Below are positions 8,460 through 17,437 of a stretch of 47,643 nucleotides of DNA, piece after piece. Source of the stretch: Bacteroidales bacterium (lineage in GTDB: Bacteria; Bacteroidota; Bacteroidia; Bacteroidales; F082); the NCBI GenBank assembly GCA_017561025.1, contig JAFZDU010000051.1:1-47643 (forward strand), in the 5' to 3' direction. Position numbers and translations under genes: made by a program. Within the stretch, counting starts at the first letter, position 1, and each line of letters starts with the position of its first letter. A model generated the notes under the pieces. That model ran no database searches. It was not told the DNA's origin and saw only the letters and a program-made list of their open reading frames with translations.

Positions 8460-8496
8460 ATCGTCTGATTGACGAATTTATTGAGAGATTTTTTTT
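8449..8496 (+). terminator. Long hairpin with T tract
   Basis: TCTCTCGATAAATCGTC, loop TGATT, GACGAATTTATTGAGAGA, then T8. The stem is about 17 bp with one bulge and one mismatch. It ends the short unit that begins near 8378. Confidence 0.85.
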
Positions 8497-8529
8497 AAGA
8501 AATAGATCAAACTACTGATGTGGAAAAAT

Positions 8530-8574
8530 GGGTTCTATCCATTGATGTAGGAAAATTGATAATAAATAGAACCC
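8530..8574. promoter_or_regulatory. Inverted and direct repeats upstream of a secreted-protein gene
   Basis: GGGTTCTAT (8530-8538) and ATAGAACCC (8566-8574) are perfect 9-bp inverted arms, 27 bases apart. The related direct repeats TGATGTGGAAAAAT and TGATGTAGGAAAAT overlap them. This could be a regulator site or RNA structure 35 bases before the start at 8610. The rest of the 8256-8609 gap shows nothing further that I can assign. Confidence 0.4.
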
Positions 8575-8609
8575 ACCTTAAATATTTATAAACTTTAACG
8601 CTATTTCCT

Positions 8610-10097
8610 ATGAAAAATATAGTCATTACATTATTATTCATATTGCACTTCACTAGTGTTTTCTCTCAGGATTTTATTTCGATAGATGTAGAAATGCCAG
8701 AAGAATTTCAACTTGTTCAATGTGCGCCATATGCTTATTATGCTCTGGCATTAGATGATGGAGATTTTATATTTACACAAAGCATTTACGACTTTGATAA
8801 ACAAAAAGACTGTGGAGTGAGATTTGTCAAAATGTCGCCACAAGGAAATATAACAAAAAGCATCTTTTACGAATTTAAGATTGAAGGTTCTTATGATTAT
8901 CCGCACAATTGCCTGATTAAAAATCCATATAATGAAAATGAGTTTATTTACACATATTTTTCCTATGGAGAACCATTTTATTATAATGCTGTCTTCTTTG
9001 ATAAAGATCTGAACATTATTGAAGAAATCAGCGAACCATTCCTTGTGGATGATTTCAAACTGGTTCACATATCATTCCTCAATTTGGATAATAATTTCAT
9101 ATATATATGGAATGCCGAATCTAAATGCCAAATTGCAGAAGTTGACATATATGGGAAGGTTATAAAATCATCGGTACTGAAGGAAAACAACAATCCGCAC
9201 TACCTATATAGATATTCGTTTTTTGTATATGACAAAGAAAAGAAACAATATGGATTCATTGATGATAGCAATGGAAAGGAACATATATTTAATATATTCG
9301 ACAAAGACCTTAACTTTATTAAGAGTTATACCTTATCTGGTTATGATGGATATAAATTATTTGGAGCAGCATATGGGTATGGATGTGTGGCAAGTTTGAA
9401 TGATGGAACTTTCGCTTTTACTGAAAGGTTTTATAATCCGAATGATTATAACGACAGATTTTTGCAGATGTGCAGATTGGATAAGAACTTTAATATTATA
9501 GATAAAAACATAATAGGCTACGAAGATGAAGATGGACTTAAATATTCAATTAATAAAGAGTGGAATGATATTGTAAAGTGTAAAGACGGGAGTTTATATT
9601 GTATATGGTATAAAAATTATAATGCTACAGCCACCGATTTGTATGTTGGGTATTACGATAAGGATTTAAATCTTTTGTGGGAACGATGCTGCAAAAAAGA
9701 CATGGCTTGTGCTGGAAATTTCTTAGGCATTGATGTCCTTGAAGATGGCGGTCTAGTATTAGCTGGAAACAATACTGGAAATTGGGGCGTTGCTGGTAGT
9801 TATTCATCAGTTATCATATTCGAAAACAACGGCACTGTTGTTACAGAGCACAATGGCATTGATTTCCGTCCATATAGTTTCTATCCCAACCCAACATCTG
9901 ATGTTCTCAACATACGTTATTCTCCAGATGTCAATGCTGAAAAGGTAGAGATTTACGGCATTGACGGCAAACTATATCACGAACAGAACTTCAATATGGA
10001 ATCCATCAATGTTAACGGTTTGTCGAGCGGCATCTATATGATGAAAGTCGTTATGGACAACGGAGAAACATTTACTGATAAAATTGTAATCAGATAA
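8610..10097 (+). CDS. Secreted protein with type IX sorting domain
   Basis: 495 residues. An N-terminal signal peptide (MKNIVITLLFILHFTSVFSQ) precedes a middle region rich in aspartate and aromatic residues. It holds repeated FDKDL(N)-type segments (for example FFDKDLNIIEE, FDKDLNFIKSY, YYDKDLNLLWE), suggestive of a beta-propeller-like array. The C-terminal 75 residues form a type A T9SS sorting domain: SFYPNPTSDVLNI, VEIYGIDGKL, GLSSGIYMMKVVMDNGETFT, ending KIVIR. It is therefore expected to cross the outer membrane through the T9SS and be surface-attached or released. I recognise no enzymatic motif. Its own terminator follows at 10161-10197. Confidence 0.85.
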   Translation: MKNIVITLLFILHFTSVFSQDFISIDVEMPEEFQLVQCAPYAYYALALDDGDFIFTQSIYDFDKQKDCGVRFVKMSPQGNITKSIFYEFKIEGSYDYPHNCLIKNPYNENEFIYTYFSYGEPFYYNAVFFDKDLNIIEEISEPFLVDDFKLVHISFLNLDNNFIYIWNAESKCQIAEVDIYGKVIKSSVLKENNNPHYLYRYSFFVYDKEKKQYGFIDDSNGKEHIFNIFDKDLNFIKSYTLSGYDGYKLFGAAYGYGCVASLNDGTFAFTERFYNPNDYNDRFLQMCRLDKNFNIIDKNIIGYEDEDGLKYSINKEWNDIVKCKDGSLYCIWYKNYNATATDLYVGYYDKDLNLLWERCCKKDMACAGNFLGIDVLEDGGLVLAGNNTGNWGVAGSYSSVIIFENNGTVVTEHNGIDFRPYSFYPNPTSDVLNIRYSPDVNAEKVEIYGIDGKLYHEQNFNMESINVNGLSSGIYMMKVVMDNGETFTDKIVIR

Positions 10098-10160
10098 TGA
10101 AGTATTGACCGTCTTGCGTGAATAAGGTTGTTGTGAAATAAGATTTAAAAGATTTAATAA

Positions 10161-10197
10161 GGGCGCCAGGTAGCATATTGACTTGGCGTCTTTTTTT
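10161..10197 (+). terminator. Terminator overlapping the next promoter
   Basis: GGGCGCCAGGT, loop, ACTTGGCGTC, then seven T. The stem relies on several G-T pairs. The -33 and -7 boxes of the next gene overlap it. Confidence 0.75.
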
Positions 10198-10206
10198 ATA
10201 TCTTTG
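10178..10206 (+). promoter_or_regulatory. Promoter of the C25 peptidase gene
   Basis: TTG (10178-10180), 18 bases, TATCTTTG (10199-10206), an exact TAnnTTTG. The ATG at 10212 is only 5 bases beyond the box, so the transcript would have almost no leader. Confidence 0.6.
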
Positions 10207-10211
10207 CATCT

Positions 10212-12110
10212 ATGAGAATATTTGTAGTTTTTATATTATTTATTTGTTTAGGTCAACAGACAACAGTCAACGGACAACAGACTTTGTGTATGGTGCCTGA
10301 GCCTGTCGAAGGCACAACGAGCGGCGCTTCGACAAGCTCAGCGACCGAGGGAAAGACACAAAGACGCAATGACGCAATGACGCAAAGTGAATCCTATACA
10401 TCTTTGCGACTCTGCGACTCTGCGAGTAATGAAAAGACACAAAAACGCGACTACCATTACCTCATCGTCACTCCCAACAACAGCGGCATCGCTCAATGGG
10501 CTGACACTCTCGCCAGATTCCGCAATGAACAGGGCATCTACACTAAAGTCGTCAATATTGATGACATCTGCGAGAACAAACCTATTCCTCTTAGAGATTA
10601 TTTCAAATATATTTATGAAAACTGGGACACGGCGCCTTCTGCCATCCTACTCTTCGGCGATTATTCCACCGACGCCACCCAGGGATTATCTTCATTCTTT
10701 CTCAACAATCACCCAGAAAACAATATCTCTTATCTTGCCGACAACAAACTCGTCGACTTCAACAATGACAATCTCCCAGAACTGGTTATTGCTCGTTTGC
10801 CTGCCGCCAACGCTCAACAGGCAGAACTTATGGTAAAGAAAACCATTCGTTATGAAACTCATCCTTCAACAAATCCTAACTATTACAACAATCCCGTGAC
10901 TGCAATGGGTTTCGAAGAATCAAAATGGTTTCAATTATGCTCAGAAATAATTGCAGGTTATTTCGAATATAAGGGCAAGCAACCCAAACGACTTAACTCT
11001 ATCAACAGCGGTACCCCCGACTCCATCTGGTCGACAGGACAAAACACAGATAAGGTCATAAATTATTTCGGAGAAAACGGATTGAATTATATCCCTGATA
11101 ATCTCAAGCATCTCACCGACTGGAACGCCAACCAATATGACTTAAGCCGCGCAATCAATGAAGGTACATTCATAGTACAACACCGCGACCATGGTCAGTA
11201 TCAATGCTGGAACAATCCTTATTTTTCAAATTATGAGATAGACAGATTGGAAAACGAAGATCTTACCTTCATCATGTCAGCCAATTGCCAGACCGGTGAC
11301 TTCAACTACGGCGATGGCGACAACGACTGTTTCGCAGAGAGATTCTTAAGGACAGAAAACGGCTGCGTCGCAATAGTCGCTGCATCTCAAATATCGTATT
11401 CCTTCGTCAACGACACCTACGTCTGGGGATTCTACGACTATCTCTGGAACGACTTCATGCCTAAGTCGGGCGACAACACTACAACATTCAAATATCCTGC
11501 TTTCGCTAATGCATATGGAAAATATTTTCTTGAACGCTCATCATGGCCATATACATCAATATACAAAGATGTAACATACAATCTGTTCCATTATTTCGGA
11601 GATGCATTTCTGCAGCTCAATACCGAGATGCCTCGCGAGATATGTGTCAGTTATCCTGAAGAGATAGCTACCGACTGCAGCTCTTTCACCATAAAAAAAG
11701 AGAAGGGCTCGAGAATGGCATTCTCAATAGATGGGGAAATAATAGCCACCTCATACGATGACGACAGCATCATAAGCATAAAGCCATTGTTCAAAGAGGC
11801 TCAGATAAAAGTAGTGGCAACAAAACAAGACTGCTACCGTCATGAAGGATACATAAAAGTAAAAAGCAATCTTAAGGAGAAAGACTTCAAGGTTTACCCA
11901 AATCCTGTCAAAGACATTTTATTTGTTGAAGGAAAAGATATAAAGCAAATAGAGATTTACAATTATCTCGGACAGGAGTTAATGAGACTCGACAATGCTG
12001 CTGCTACTGAAAAGATAGAGATAGACTGCAGCACCTTAAAAAAAGGACTCTTCCATCTTCTTATATTTGACGAAGACGGAAGAGTCGTTAAATCTTTTAT
12101 CGTAAACTAG
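10212..12110 (+). CDS. C25 (gingipain-like) cysteine peptidase with type IX sorting domain
   Basis: 632 residues. A short signal peptide (MRIFVVFILFICLG) runs directly into a repeat-encoded segment (about residues 15-77: heptads, then a REP-A pair read as VPEPVEGTTSGASTSSATEG, then octad repeats). The peptidase C25 domain starts near residue 80 (RDYHYLIVTPNN). The catalytic dyad is visible: H327 in QHRDHGQ and C359 in SANCQTG. Other C25 features are LLFGDYS (about 142) and PELVIARLPA. The C-terminus carries a sorting domain (VYPNPVKDILFV ... LKKGLFHLLIF). It is probably a surface or secreted protease. Its stop codon directly abuts the stop of porV on the other strand. Confidence 0.88.
   Translation: MRIFVVFILFICLGQQTTVNGQQTLCMVPEPVEGTTSGASTSSATEGKTQRRNDAMTQSESYTSLRLCDSASNEKTQKRDYHYLIVTPNNSGIAQWADTLARFRNEQGIYTKVVNIDDICENKPIPLRDYFKYIYENWDTAPSAILLFGDYSTDATQGLSSFFLNNHPENNISYLADNKLVDFNNDNLPELVIARLPAANAQQAELMVKKTIRYETHPSTNPNYYNNPVTAMGFEESKWFQLCSEIIAGYFEYKGKQPKRLNSINSGTPDSIWSTGQNTDKVINYFGENGLNYIPDNLKHLTDWNANQYDLSRAINEGTFIVQHRDHGQYQCWNNPYFSNYEIDRLENEDLTFIMSANCQTGDFNYGDGDNDCFAERFLRTENGCVAIVAASQISYSFVNDTYVWGFYDYLWNDFMPKSGDNTTTFKYPAFANAYGKYFLERSSWPYTSIYKDVTYNLFHYFGDAFLQLNTEMPREICVSYPEEIATDCSSFTIKKEKGSRMAFSIDGEIIATSYDDDSIISIKPLFKEAQIKVVATKQDCYRHEGYIKVKSNLKEKDFKVYPNPVKDILFVEGKDIKQIEIYNYLGQELMRLDNAAATEKIEIDCSTLKKGLFHLLIFDEDGRVVKSFIVN
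10252..10440. repeat. Repeat block inside the C25 gene
   Basis: 10252-10281 is a period-7 array of GTCAACA/GACAACA units. 10292-10348 is a REP-A pair (both cores, inverted). 10352-10387 holds octads of GACGCAAT type, and 10403-10427 holds GCGACTCT octads. The whole block is translated in frame as about 63 residues. Confidence 0.85.
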
Positions 12111-13322
12111 TTAGATATTGAATGACAGGCTGAAACGGAGTGTGTTTTCCAATGGGTTTGTTCCAGATGTTGCTGTGTTGTTAACTGGTACCAAGTAAGA
12201 TACATCGAGAGCAAATACATTATAGTGCAAGCCTGCACCGAGAGTTACATAACGACGGTCACCTTTCATTTGTGATTCGTGGAAGAAACCGGCGCGTACT
12301 GTAAACACGTCGTTATACCAATATTCAGCACCGAGACCGATAGTGAATTCTTTAAGTTCTTCTTGGAAGCCACCTGGAGCATCATAGAATGATTGAATCA
12401 TTCCTTGAACCAAGCCTACTTCATTATCCATACCTGCTGCGATAACAGGTTCACCATTTTCCATAACCTGAGCGCCAGTAACAGAGTCTGTCAAATATAC
12501 AGGAGGTGTTGGAACGAGGAGCTTGTTGAAATCCACTGAGAATGCAAATGAGTTGAAGTCATCAATATCAATCTTCAAAGATGGACCGAAGCGAAGGTTT
12601 GTTGGGATAAAGTCCTTATCGAGAGTTGACTCGTCATAATTCATTTTAGAACCGATGTTTGTGATAGCGACACCCCATGAGAAGTTAGCATCCAAACCGC
12701 TGAACCAATAAACGTCTCTTGTATAATAAACAGCTACGTCAGCTGCTACAGAGATAGCTGGTTTGGAGTAAGTGTCGACACCTTGTGTAAGGTTTGAATA
12801 GATGAAACGTCCTGCAACAGAACCAGAGATGTATTTTCCTAACTTACGTGAATAAGCGAGGTCGATAGCCCATTCATTAGGAGAGTATGTACCTTGGTCA
12901 ACATTTTGTCCGTCTCTATAGTTGATGTCACCGAGAGTGAAATAACGTAATGTTGAAGCAAAAGTAGATTTTGAATCGATGCGTTTTGCGAAAGCCAAGT
13001 AAGCGATATTCATATCATTGACCAAGCTTCTGAGCCATGGGCTATAAGCGAGACCAACAGCCATATCGTCTTCAATAAATGCATATTTTGCAGGATTCCA
13101 GTGCATTGAATAAACATCAGGAGATGTTGACACACCGATATCACCCATAGCAGATGATCTAGCGTCAGGTGCAATACTCATAAATGGAACGGCAGTAGAA
13201 ATAACGTTGTACTCTAAATTGTGTCCTAAGATTTCTTCAATAGTTGTTCCTGATTGAGCATTCATTTTTACATTTGCGAAAATCATCACAAACATTAATG
13301 TAATTAACTTAATTCTTTTCAT
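12111..13322 (-). CDS. porV: Type IX secretion outer membrane protein PorV
   Basis: 403 residues with signal peptide (MKRIKLITLMFVMIFANVKM then NAQ). The N-terminal AVPFMSIAPDARSSAMGDIG and MHWNPAKYAFI motifs are diagnostic of PorV (LptO), a FadL-like beta-barrel. PorV shuttles cargo with sorting domains from the translocon to the PorU sortase. Alternating hydrophobic strands continue to the terminal aromatic-rich strand ending in FSLSFNI. It lies downstream of porU in the usual order. Confidence 0.95.
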   Translation of the reverse strand: MKRIKLITLMFVMIFANVKMNAQSGTTIEEILGHNLEYNVISTAVPFMSIAPDARSSAMGDIGVSTSPDVYSMHWNPAKYAFIEDDMAVGLAYSPWLRSLVNDMNIAYLAFAKRIDSKSTFASTLRYFTLGDINYRDGQNVDQGTYSPNEWAIDLAYSRKLGKYISGSVAGRFIYSNLTQGVDTYSKPAISVAADVAVYYTRDVYWFSGLDANFSWGVAITNIGSKMNYDESTLDKDFIPTNLRFGPSLKIDIDDFNSFAFSVDFNKLLVPTPPVYLTDSVTGAQVMENGEPVIAAGMDNEVGLVQGMIQSFYDAPGGFQEELKEFTIGLGAEYWYNDVFTVRAGFFHESQMKGDRRYVTLGAGLHYNVFALDVSYLVPVNNTATSGTNPLENTLRFSLSFNI

Positions 13323-13424
13323 ATTTTACTTTAAATCAATAATTAGTTAGACTAACGAGTAACAAATTTTATTATTGTGTTTTTTTAATTATTTTTTATA
13401 AAAATTGACAAAAAAATCAATCTG

Positions 13425-13451
13425 CAAAGATAATGATTATTTGATAATCAA
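13425..13451 (-). promoter_or_regulatory. Probable porV promoter
   Basis: On the minus strand, TTG (13449-13451), 16 bases, TATCTTTG (13425-13432), an exact -7 box. It overlaps the porU stop and gives a leader of about 95 bases before porV. Confidence 0.55.
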
Positions 13452-16400
13452 TCTAGAATATCCTGATGTTTTTTCGTCAAAAGAATTGGTGATGGTAACA
13501 TGGTATATATACAGTCCCGCAGGCAGTTTCTGTCCGCCGTCTGAGTAACCGTCCCATCCGATAGGATTAATTCTTGCATTAGTGCCTATACTATGTTCTT
13601 CAATAGTTCTAACCAATTGTCCCATAATATTATAAATCCTAATCTTTATATCTATCTCATTATCTTTTTGGTTATGTTCGAATGTAAAATTGGTATAGTC
13701 AGACATCGGGTTCGGATAATTGAGAACGTTTTCAATATTGACGACTTTTCCTTTTACTACATTAAAGCTTATAGTTGTCGAATTTGAATTGTTGTAAATA
13801 TCCCATGCTCTGAAAGTAAGAAGATGTTCACCTTCGTTCAAATCATAGAATTTGTATGAAATGGTTCCATATTCATCCTTAGACACAGGCGCCTCATAGA
13901 ACTGATTAAGAGAATATGTCTTGTTAGTCGCTCCCGACAATGTAGCAGTGATATCATGACCTATTCCTGCCGTAGAAGTGTTTATTCCATTTTCATCTCT
14001 TATATATGCTATCAGAAGCGGATTCTCGTTTGTCATTGAACCATCTACAAACCTCTCATCGTCAATGAATATTTCAATCTCAGGGCCATTGTTATCAGGC
14101 TCGACATTCTGATTCATTCCTCCTACGATAAAATCAGAGAAAGAACCTTGAGCATCAGCATTTTCACTGTAAGCATAAAAGCTCATCAATCCTCCGCCAT
14201 AGCTATAGTTTATGTCTTTTGGCAAGGTGAAATCAACATCGAACTCTCCATTCACCACAGGCATTTTTCCTGTATATATAATATTGTCGCGTAATTTGAA
14301 AGATAATACTGAAGTTTCATTTCCATAGGTGTTATATGTATTTTCCTTATCATATACATTAAGCTGCAAAAAGCCGTTGAAGTCATTCATCTTGTTGCCG
14401 TTCACATCTTTCACAACACCTTTTATATTAATACTCTGCAAAGCCTTCAAAGTATCCATTTGGGTAATGTCGTGCTCGTTGATAGAAGTCAGCTCCACTT
14501 TATTTATAGGGAAGTTAAGACGAATGGCAGGGTCACCGAAGAAGACATAGTCATGGCAGTTGCTATCCTTAAGCTGTTTAGCATACATGCAAGCCTCACC
14601 CATTGTGACGTACTCTCCTCCTTCCACCTCAAACAGACGTTCATAGAATCTTTTCATCATGTCCTGATTAGATGTAGCGTATGTAACACGAGCAGCAGTA
14701 TACATTGCCACTGGTCCACCATTCTTATTAAGGAATGCATATTCACCAGCCGAGGTCCTGGTATGGTCATCATAACGGCTGAACTCACATGAAGCAGCAA
14801 GCATAAGGTGATATTTAGGAGCATTGCGCCACGCAAATATATTGTCGTTTGTAAGTATTCTCTCTTCGGCCCATCCTAACTCTCCGGCATGACCTATGTA
14901 ATTTATTATCAAAGAGCCAAATTCCACTCTATTGGTGATGGCAGCGTTACATTCAGGAGAGCGCTGACCGCTTGAAGTGGCGATCTGATGATATGCATCG
15001 AGGTATATCTTATCGAAATTGACATCATCACCCATGCTTCCCTTTACAAGACTCTCAAGCTGCTCGGCATGCTGCGCATATGTAGTGTTATCGTCATCAG
15101 CTACAAATGTTATCATCTTACGCCAGTGACCCATAGAGTCTTCATCCTTGCTTATATATTTTTCTATTTTATCGACAACGATTGTAGCCTCATCTAAAGT
15201 ATTCACAGGCATTCTTCCCATCGCAACATCTACAAACACATTGATTGTCATATCACCTTCATTATCGTCAAGGCATGCGAAGAAGTCATCAAACACATCA
15301 CTCGACGACGATACAGAATGCTTAGACTGATATGAAGGTATCAGACAGACATTGCCGCTTTTGTTTCTGAAGTCGTAGGAACAGTCACCGAAAAGAAGCA
15401 CATATTTCAGTCTCTTTCCCGACTTGTCATAAACCATCTTGATATAGTCGCGTATTCCTGAGATGTCGAGAGCGCCACACGAAAACTCATTGTAAATCTG
15501 CTGAGGCTCCACAATCTCTATCTTGAGATCATCGATGGTGGAGTGAAGCTCTTTAAGACGTTCAGCCTGAGAACGGAAGTCAGGATATGTTATTATCAAA
15601 TAATCAAAGTCATATTTAGAATGCAGGTTCTGATTTTCCACTGTTGACACAAATGTCACATTGTTGAAAGCATTACCGTTGAATGCAACAAACTCGTTGT
15701 TTTCAGTTCCAGCCACAACAAAAGAAGCCTTATTAGAAGAAAATTGAAGATTCATCTTCTTTGGCATAACAGGATTTGTCACATCCCACACCTGCAATGA
15801 AGAACTGGCGTTTTTGATTTCATAACGATATCTCCTAGAGCTGTCGGAACACTTTGGATTTCTGAAGCTCATGACATTACCGCTGAATGTAAGGTCACGC
15901 CAGGCATTGATGGTGATATAATCCAGCCATCCCACAGCCGATGACGAGTTCTTTACATACTCTAGAGCCACTGTTATTTTGTCTGTAGAAGAATTGAATT
16001 TCACATTATTAAGACTGCCTTCTTTCGCATATTCCTCACCAGATATCTTATTGAAATTAATCTGATTAAGATAAGATCCATTTACATTGACTTTCATGGA
16101 AGTCTGTGAGGCAGAGCTGCGAGAAGCTGCCTCCATCTTTATGTTACATTTCTCATTTTTCAGTAAGTTAGGGAAATTGAACTCGTATGAAATCGATGTT
16201 ACAGCATCAAACTTATCATAGTACCATGTCGCTCCCATATTATTCAAATTGTATACATCCTCTTCTTTAATTTGACAATCAAGGAAAGAGCTTACCGTTT
16301 CATCAGCGTTTCCAAGCTCATCTTCTGCAAATTGTATACGTTTTCCCGCACCGAGATCTGTTGTCAGGAACACATACGAATAGTCAGAATATGGATTTAA

Positions 16401-17219
16401 GACCTTTGCGTATACTCCGTTTTCATATTTCCAGGCAAGAGGACCTCTTCCGTAAAAAATGATATAATCGTTTTCTCCGAAAGATCCGTCACTTTCACCA
16501 TGAACATAAATCGGTATCTCGACAAGGTCCTGATGACGTTCAGTTTCATTAAGAGGAGGTACTATTCCGCCACCATTATGATAAAGCCTTATATTCTTAG
16601 GATTTATCGATGTCACAGGCACTCCCATAGCAGAGAGTTCCGAATAGGTTATCTTATACATTCCCGTTGAAGCCAAAGACATCTTATACCATTTTCCGCT
16701 ACTGAGCACCGAGTTCTCCACATAAGTCCTTTTCGACCTTTTTTCCATCTGTCGCAAAGAATAGCTGACCTCACATGAGAGTATACGTTTTATGGTATCA
16801 TTATGTCTATAAAATGGGGAAAGAGTGAATATAATACTGCAATTGTCACGAGATATGGCTTTTTCCGCCATGTAGCAAGGTTCGTCTCCCACGTTTTCAG
16901 GAAGGTAAGCCAATTCATGTGGAGCTACTGCTTCCGATGAAATGATATCGACATTGAAGTCAGCTTCAATATTATCATCCCATACCGGAATCATCTTTCT
17001 AAAGACAGAGTTTTTAGCATGAATATCGCCGTCCAGAGCCACTCCATCAAAGGAAAGATATGCTATTGTATCACCATTGAAATTGTATTTTTCAACTCCG
17101 TTCCATTTGAAATCTACAATGAAGGAATCTTTTTTTTGAGCAGACAGATTCAAAGCAGTAAGAAAGAAAAATGCAAGTAAAATATAATATTTTGTTTTAC
17201 AAGTAGTTATATCAGTCAT
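13437..17219 (-). CDS. porU: Type IX secretion sortase PorU
   Basis: 1260 residues. Signal-peptide-like N-terminus (YYILLAFFFLTALNLSAQ). A long beta-rich N-terminal region holds the PorU motifs KWYKMSLASTGMYKITYSEL (about residues 171-190) and GGGIVPPLNE. A C25 peptidase domain (about 540-920) follows, with catalytic H777 in NYIGHAGELGW and C811 in LAASCEFSR. The C-terminus holds a retained sorting-like domain (NYPNPMSDYTNF ... LPAGLYIYHVTI). PorU cleaves the sorting domain of T9SS cargo and attaches anionic lipopolysaccharide or a similar glycolipid. It is transcribed with or just before porV and divergently from gldJ. Confidence 0.95.
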   Translation of the reverse strand: MTDITTCKTKYYILLAFFFLTALNLSAQKKDSFIVDFKWNGVEKYNFNGDTIAYLSFDGVALDGDIHAKNSVFRKMIPVWDDNIEADFNVDIISSEAVAPHELAYLPENVGDEPCYMAEKAISRDNCSIIFTLSPFYRHNDTIKRILSCEVSYSLRQMEKRSKRTYVENSVLSSGKWYKMSLASTGMYKITYSELSAMGVPVTSINPKNIRLYHNGGGIVPPLNETERHQDLVEIPIYVHGESDGSFGENDYIIFYGRGPLAWKYENGVYAKVLNPYSDYSYVFLTTDLGAGKRIQFAEDELGNADETVSSFLDCQIKEEDVYNLNNMGATWYYDKFDAVTSISYEFNFPNLLKNEKCNIKMEAASRSSASQTSMKVNVNGSYLNQINFNKISGEEYAKEGSLNNVKFNSSTDKITVALEYVKNSSSAVGWLDYITINAWRDLTFSGNVMSFRNPKCSDSSRRYRYEIKNASSSLQVWDVTNPVMPKKMNLQFSSNKASFVVAGTENNEFVAFNGNAFNNVTFVSTVENQNLHSKYDFDYLIITYPDFRSQAERLKELHSTIDDLKIEIVEPQQIYNEFSCGALDISGIRDYIKMVYDKSGKRLKYVLLFGDCSYDFRNKSGNVCLIPSYQSKHSVSSSSDVFDDFFACLDDNEGDMTINVFVDVAMGRMPVNTLDEATIVVDKIEKYISKDEDSMGHWRKMITFVADDDNTTYAQHAEQLESLVKGSMGDDVNFDKIYLDAYHQIATSSGQRSPECNAAITNRVEFGSLIINYIGHAGELGWAEERILTNDNIFAWRNAPKYHLMLAASCEFSRYDDHTRTSAGEYAFLNKNGGPVAMYTAARVTYATSNQDMMKRFYERLFEVEGGEYVTMGEACMYAKQLKDSNCHDYVFFGDPAIRLNFPINKVELTSINEHDITQMDTLKALQSINIKGVVKDVNGNKMNDFNGFLQLNVYDKENTYNTYGNETSVLSFKLRDNIIYTGKMPVVNGEFDVDFTLPKDINYSYGGGLMSFYAYSENADAQGSFSDFIVGGMNQNVEPDNNGPEIEIFIDDERFVDGSMTNENPLLIAYIRDENGINTSTAGIGHDITATLSGATNKTYSLNQFYEAPVSKDEYGTISYKFYDLNEGEHLLTFRAWDIYNNSNSTTISFNVVKGKVVNIENVLNYPNPMSDYTNFTFEHNQKDNEIDIKIRIYNIMGQLVRTIEEHSIGTNARINPIGWDGYSDGGQKLPAGLYIYHVTITNSFDEKTSGYSRLIIK

Positions 17220-17359
17220 AATAATTACAAATTAATCCATTTATTTTAACAAAAACGAAACGAAGATACGTAATTTTTATTGTTGAAAAAGAGGTTTAAA
17301 AAAAAATAATTAATGCTTCCATTTCTGCGAAAAATTCCGTAAAATTGCAGTTTGATTTA

Positions 17360-17381
17360 AAATGAAAAATTTCTTTCATTT
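17360..17381. promoter_or_regulatory. Perfect inverted repeat upstream of gldJ
   Basis: AAATGAAA, 6-base spacer, TTTCATTT. It lies in the 218-base gap between the divergent porU and gldJ genes, which otherwise holds only AT-rich sequence and no convincing promoter. It may be an operator, or chance in an AT-rich stretch. Confidence 0.3.
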
Positions 17382-17437
17382 AAAGCAATAAAATGAAGAT
17401 TTGTCAGTTTTAGAAAAATAGTTAAAACAATAAAATA

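Noticed and set aside
10403-10440. A tRNA- or attenuator-like structure in the C25 gene
   Set aside because: The octads GACGCAAT and GCGACTCT are simple tandem repeats; no cloverleaf or T tract is present.
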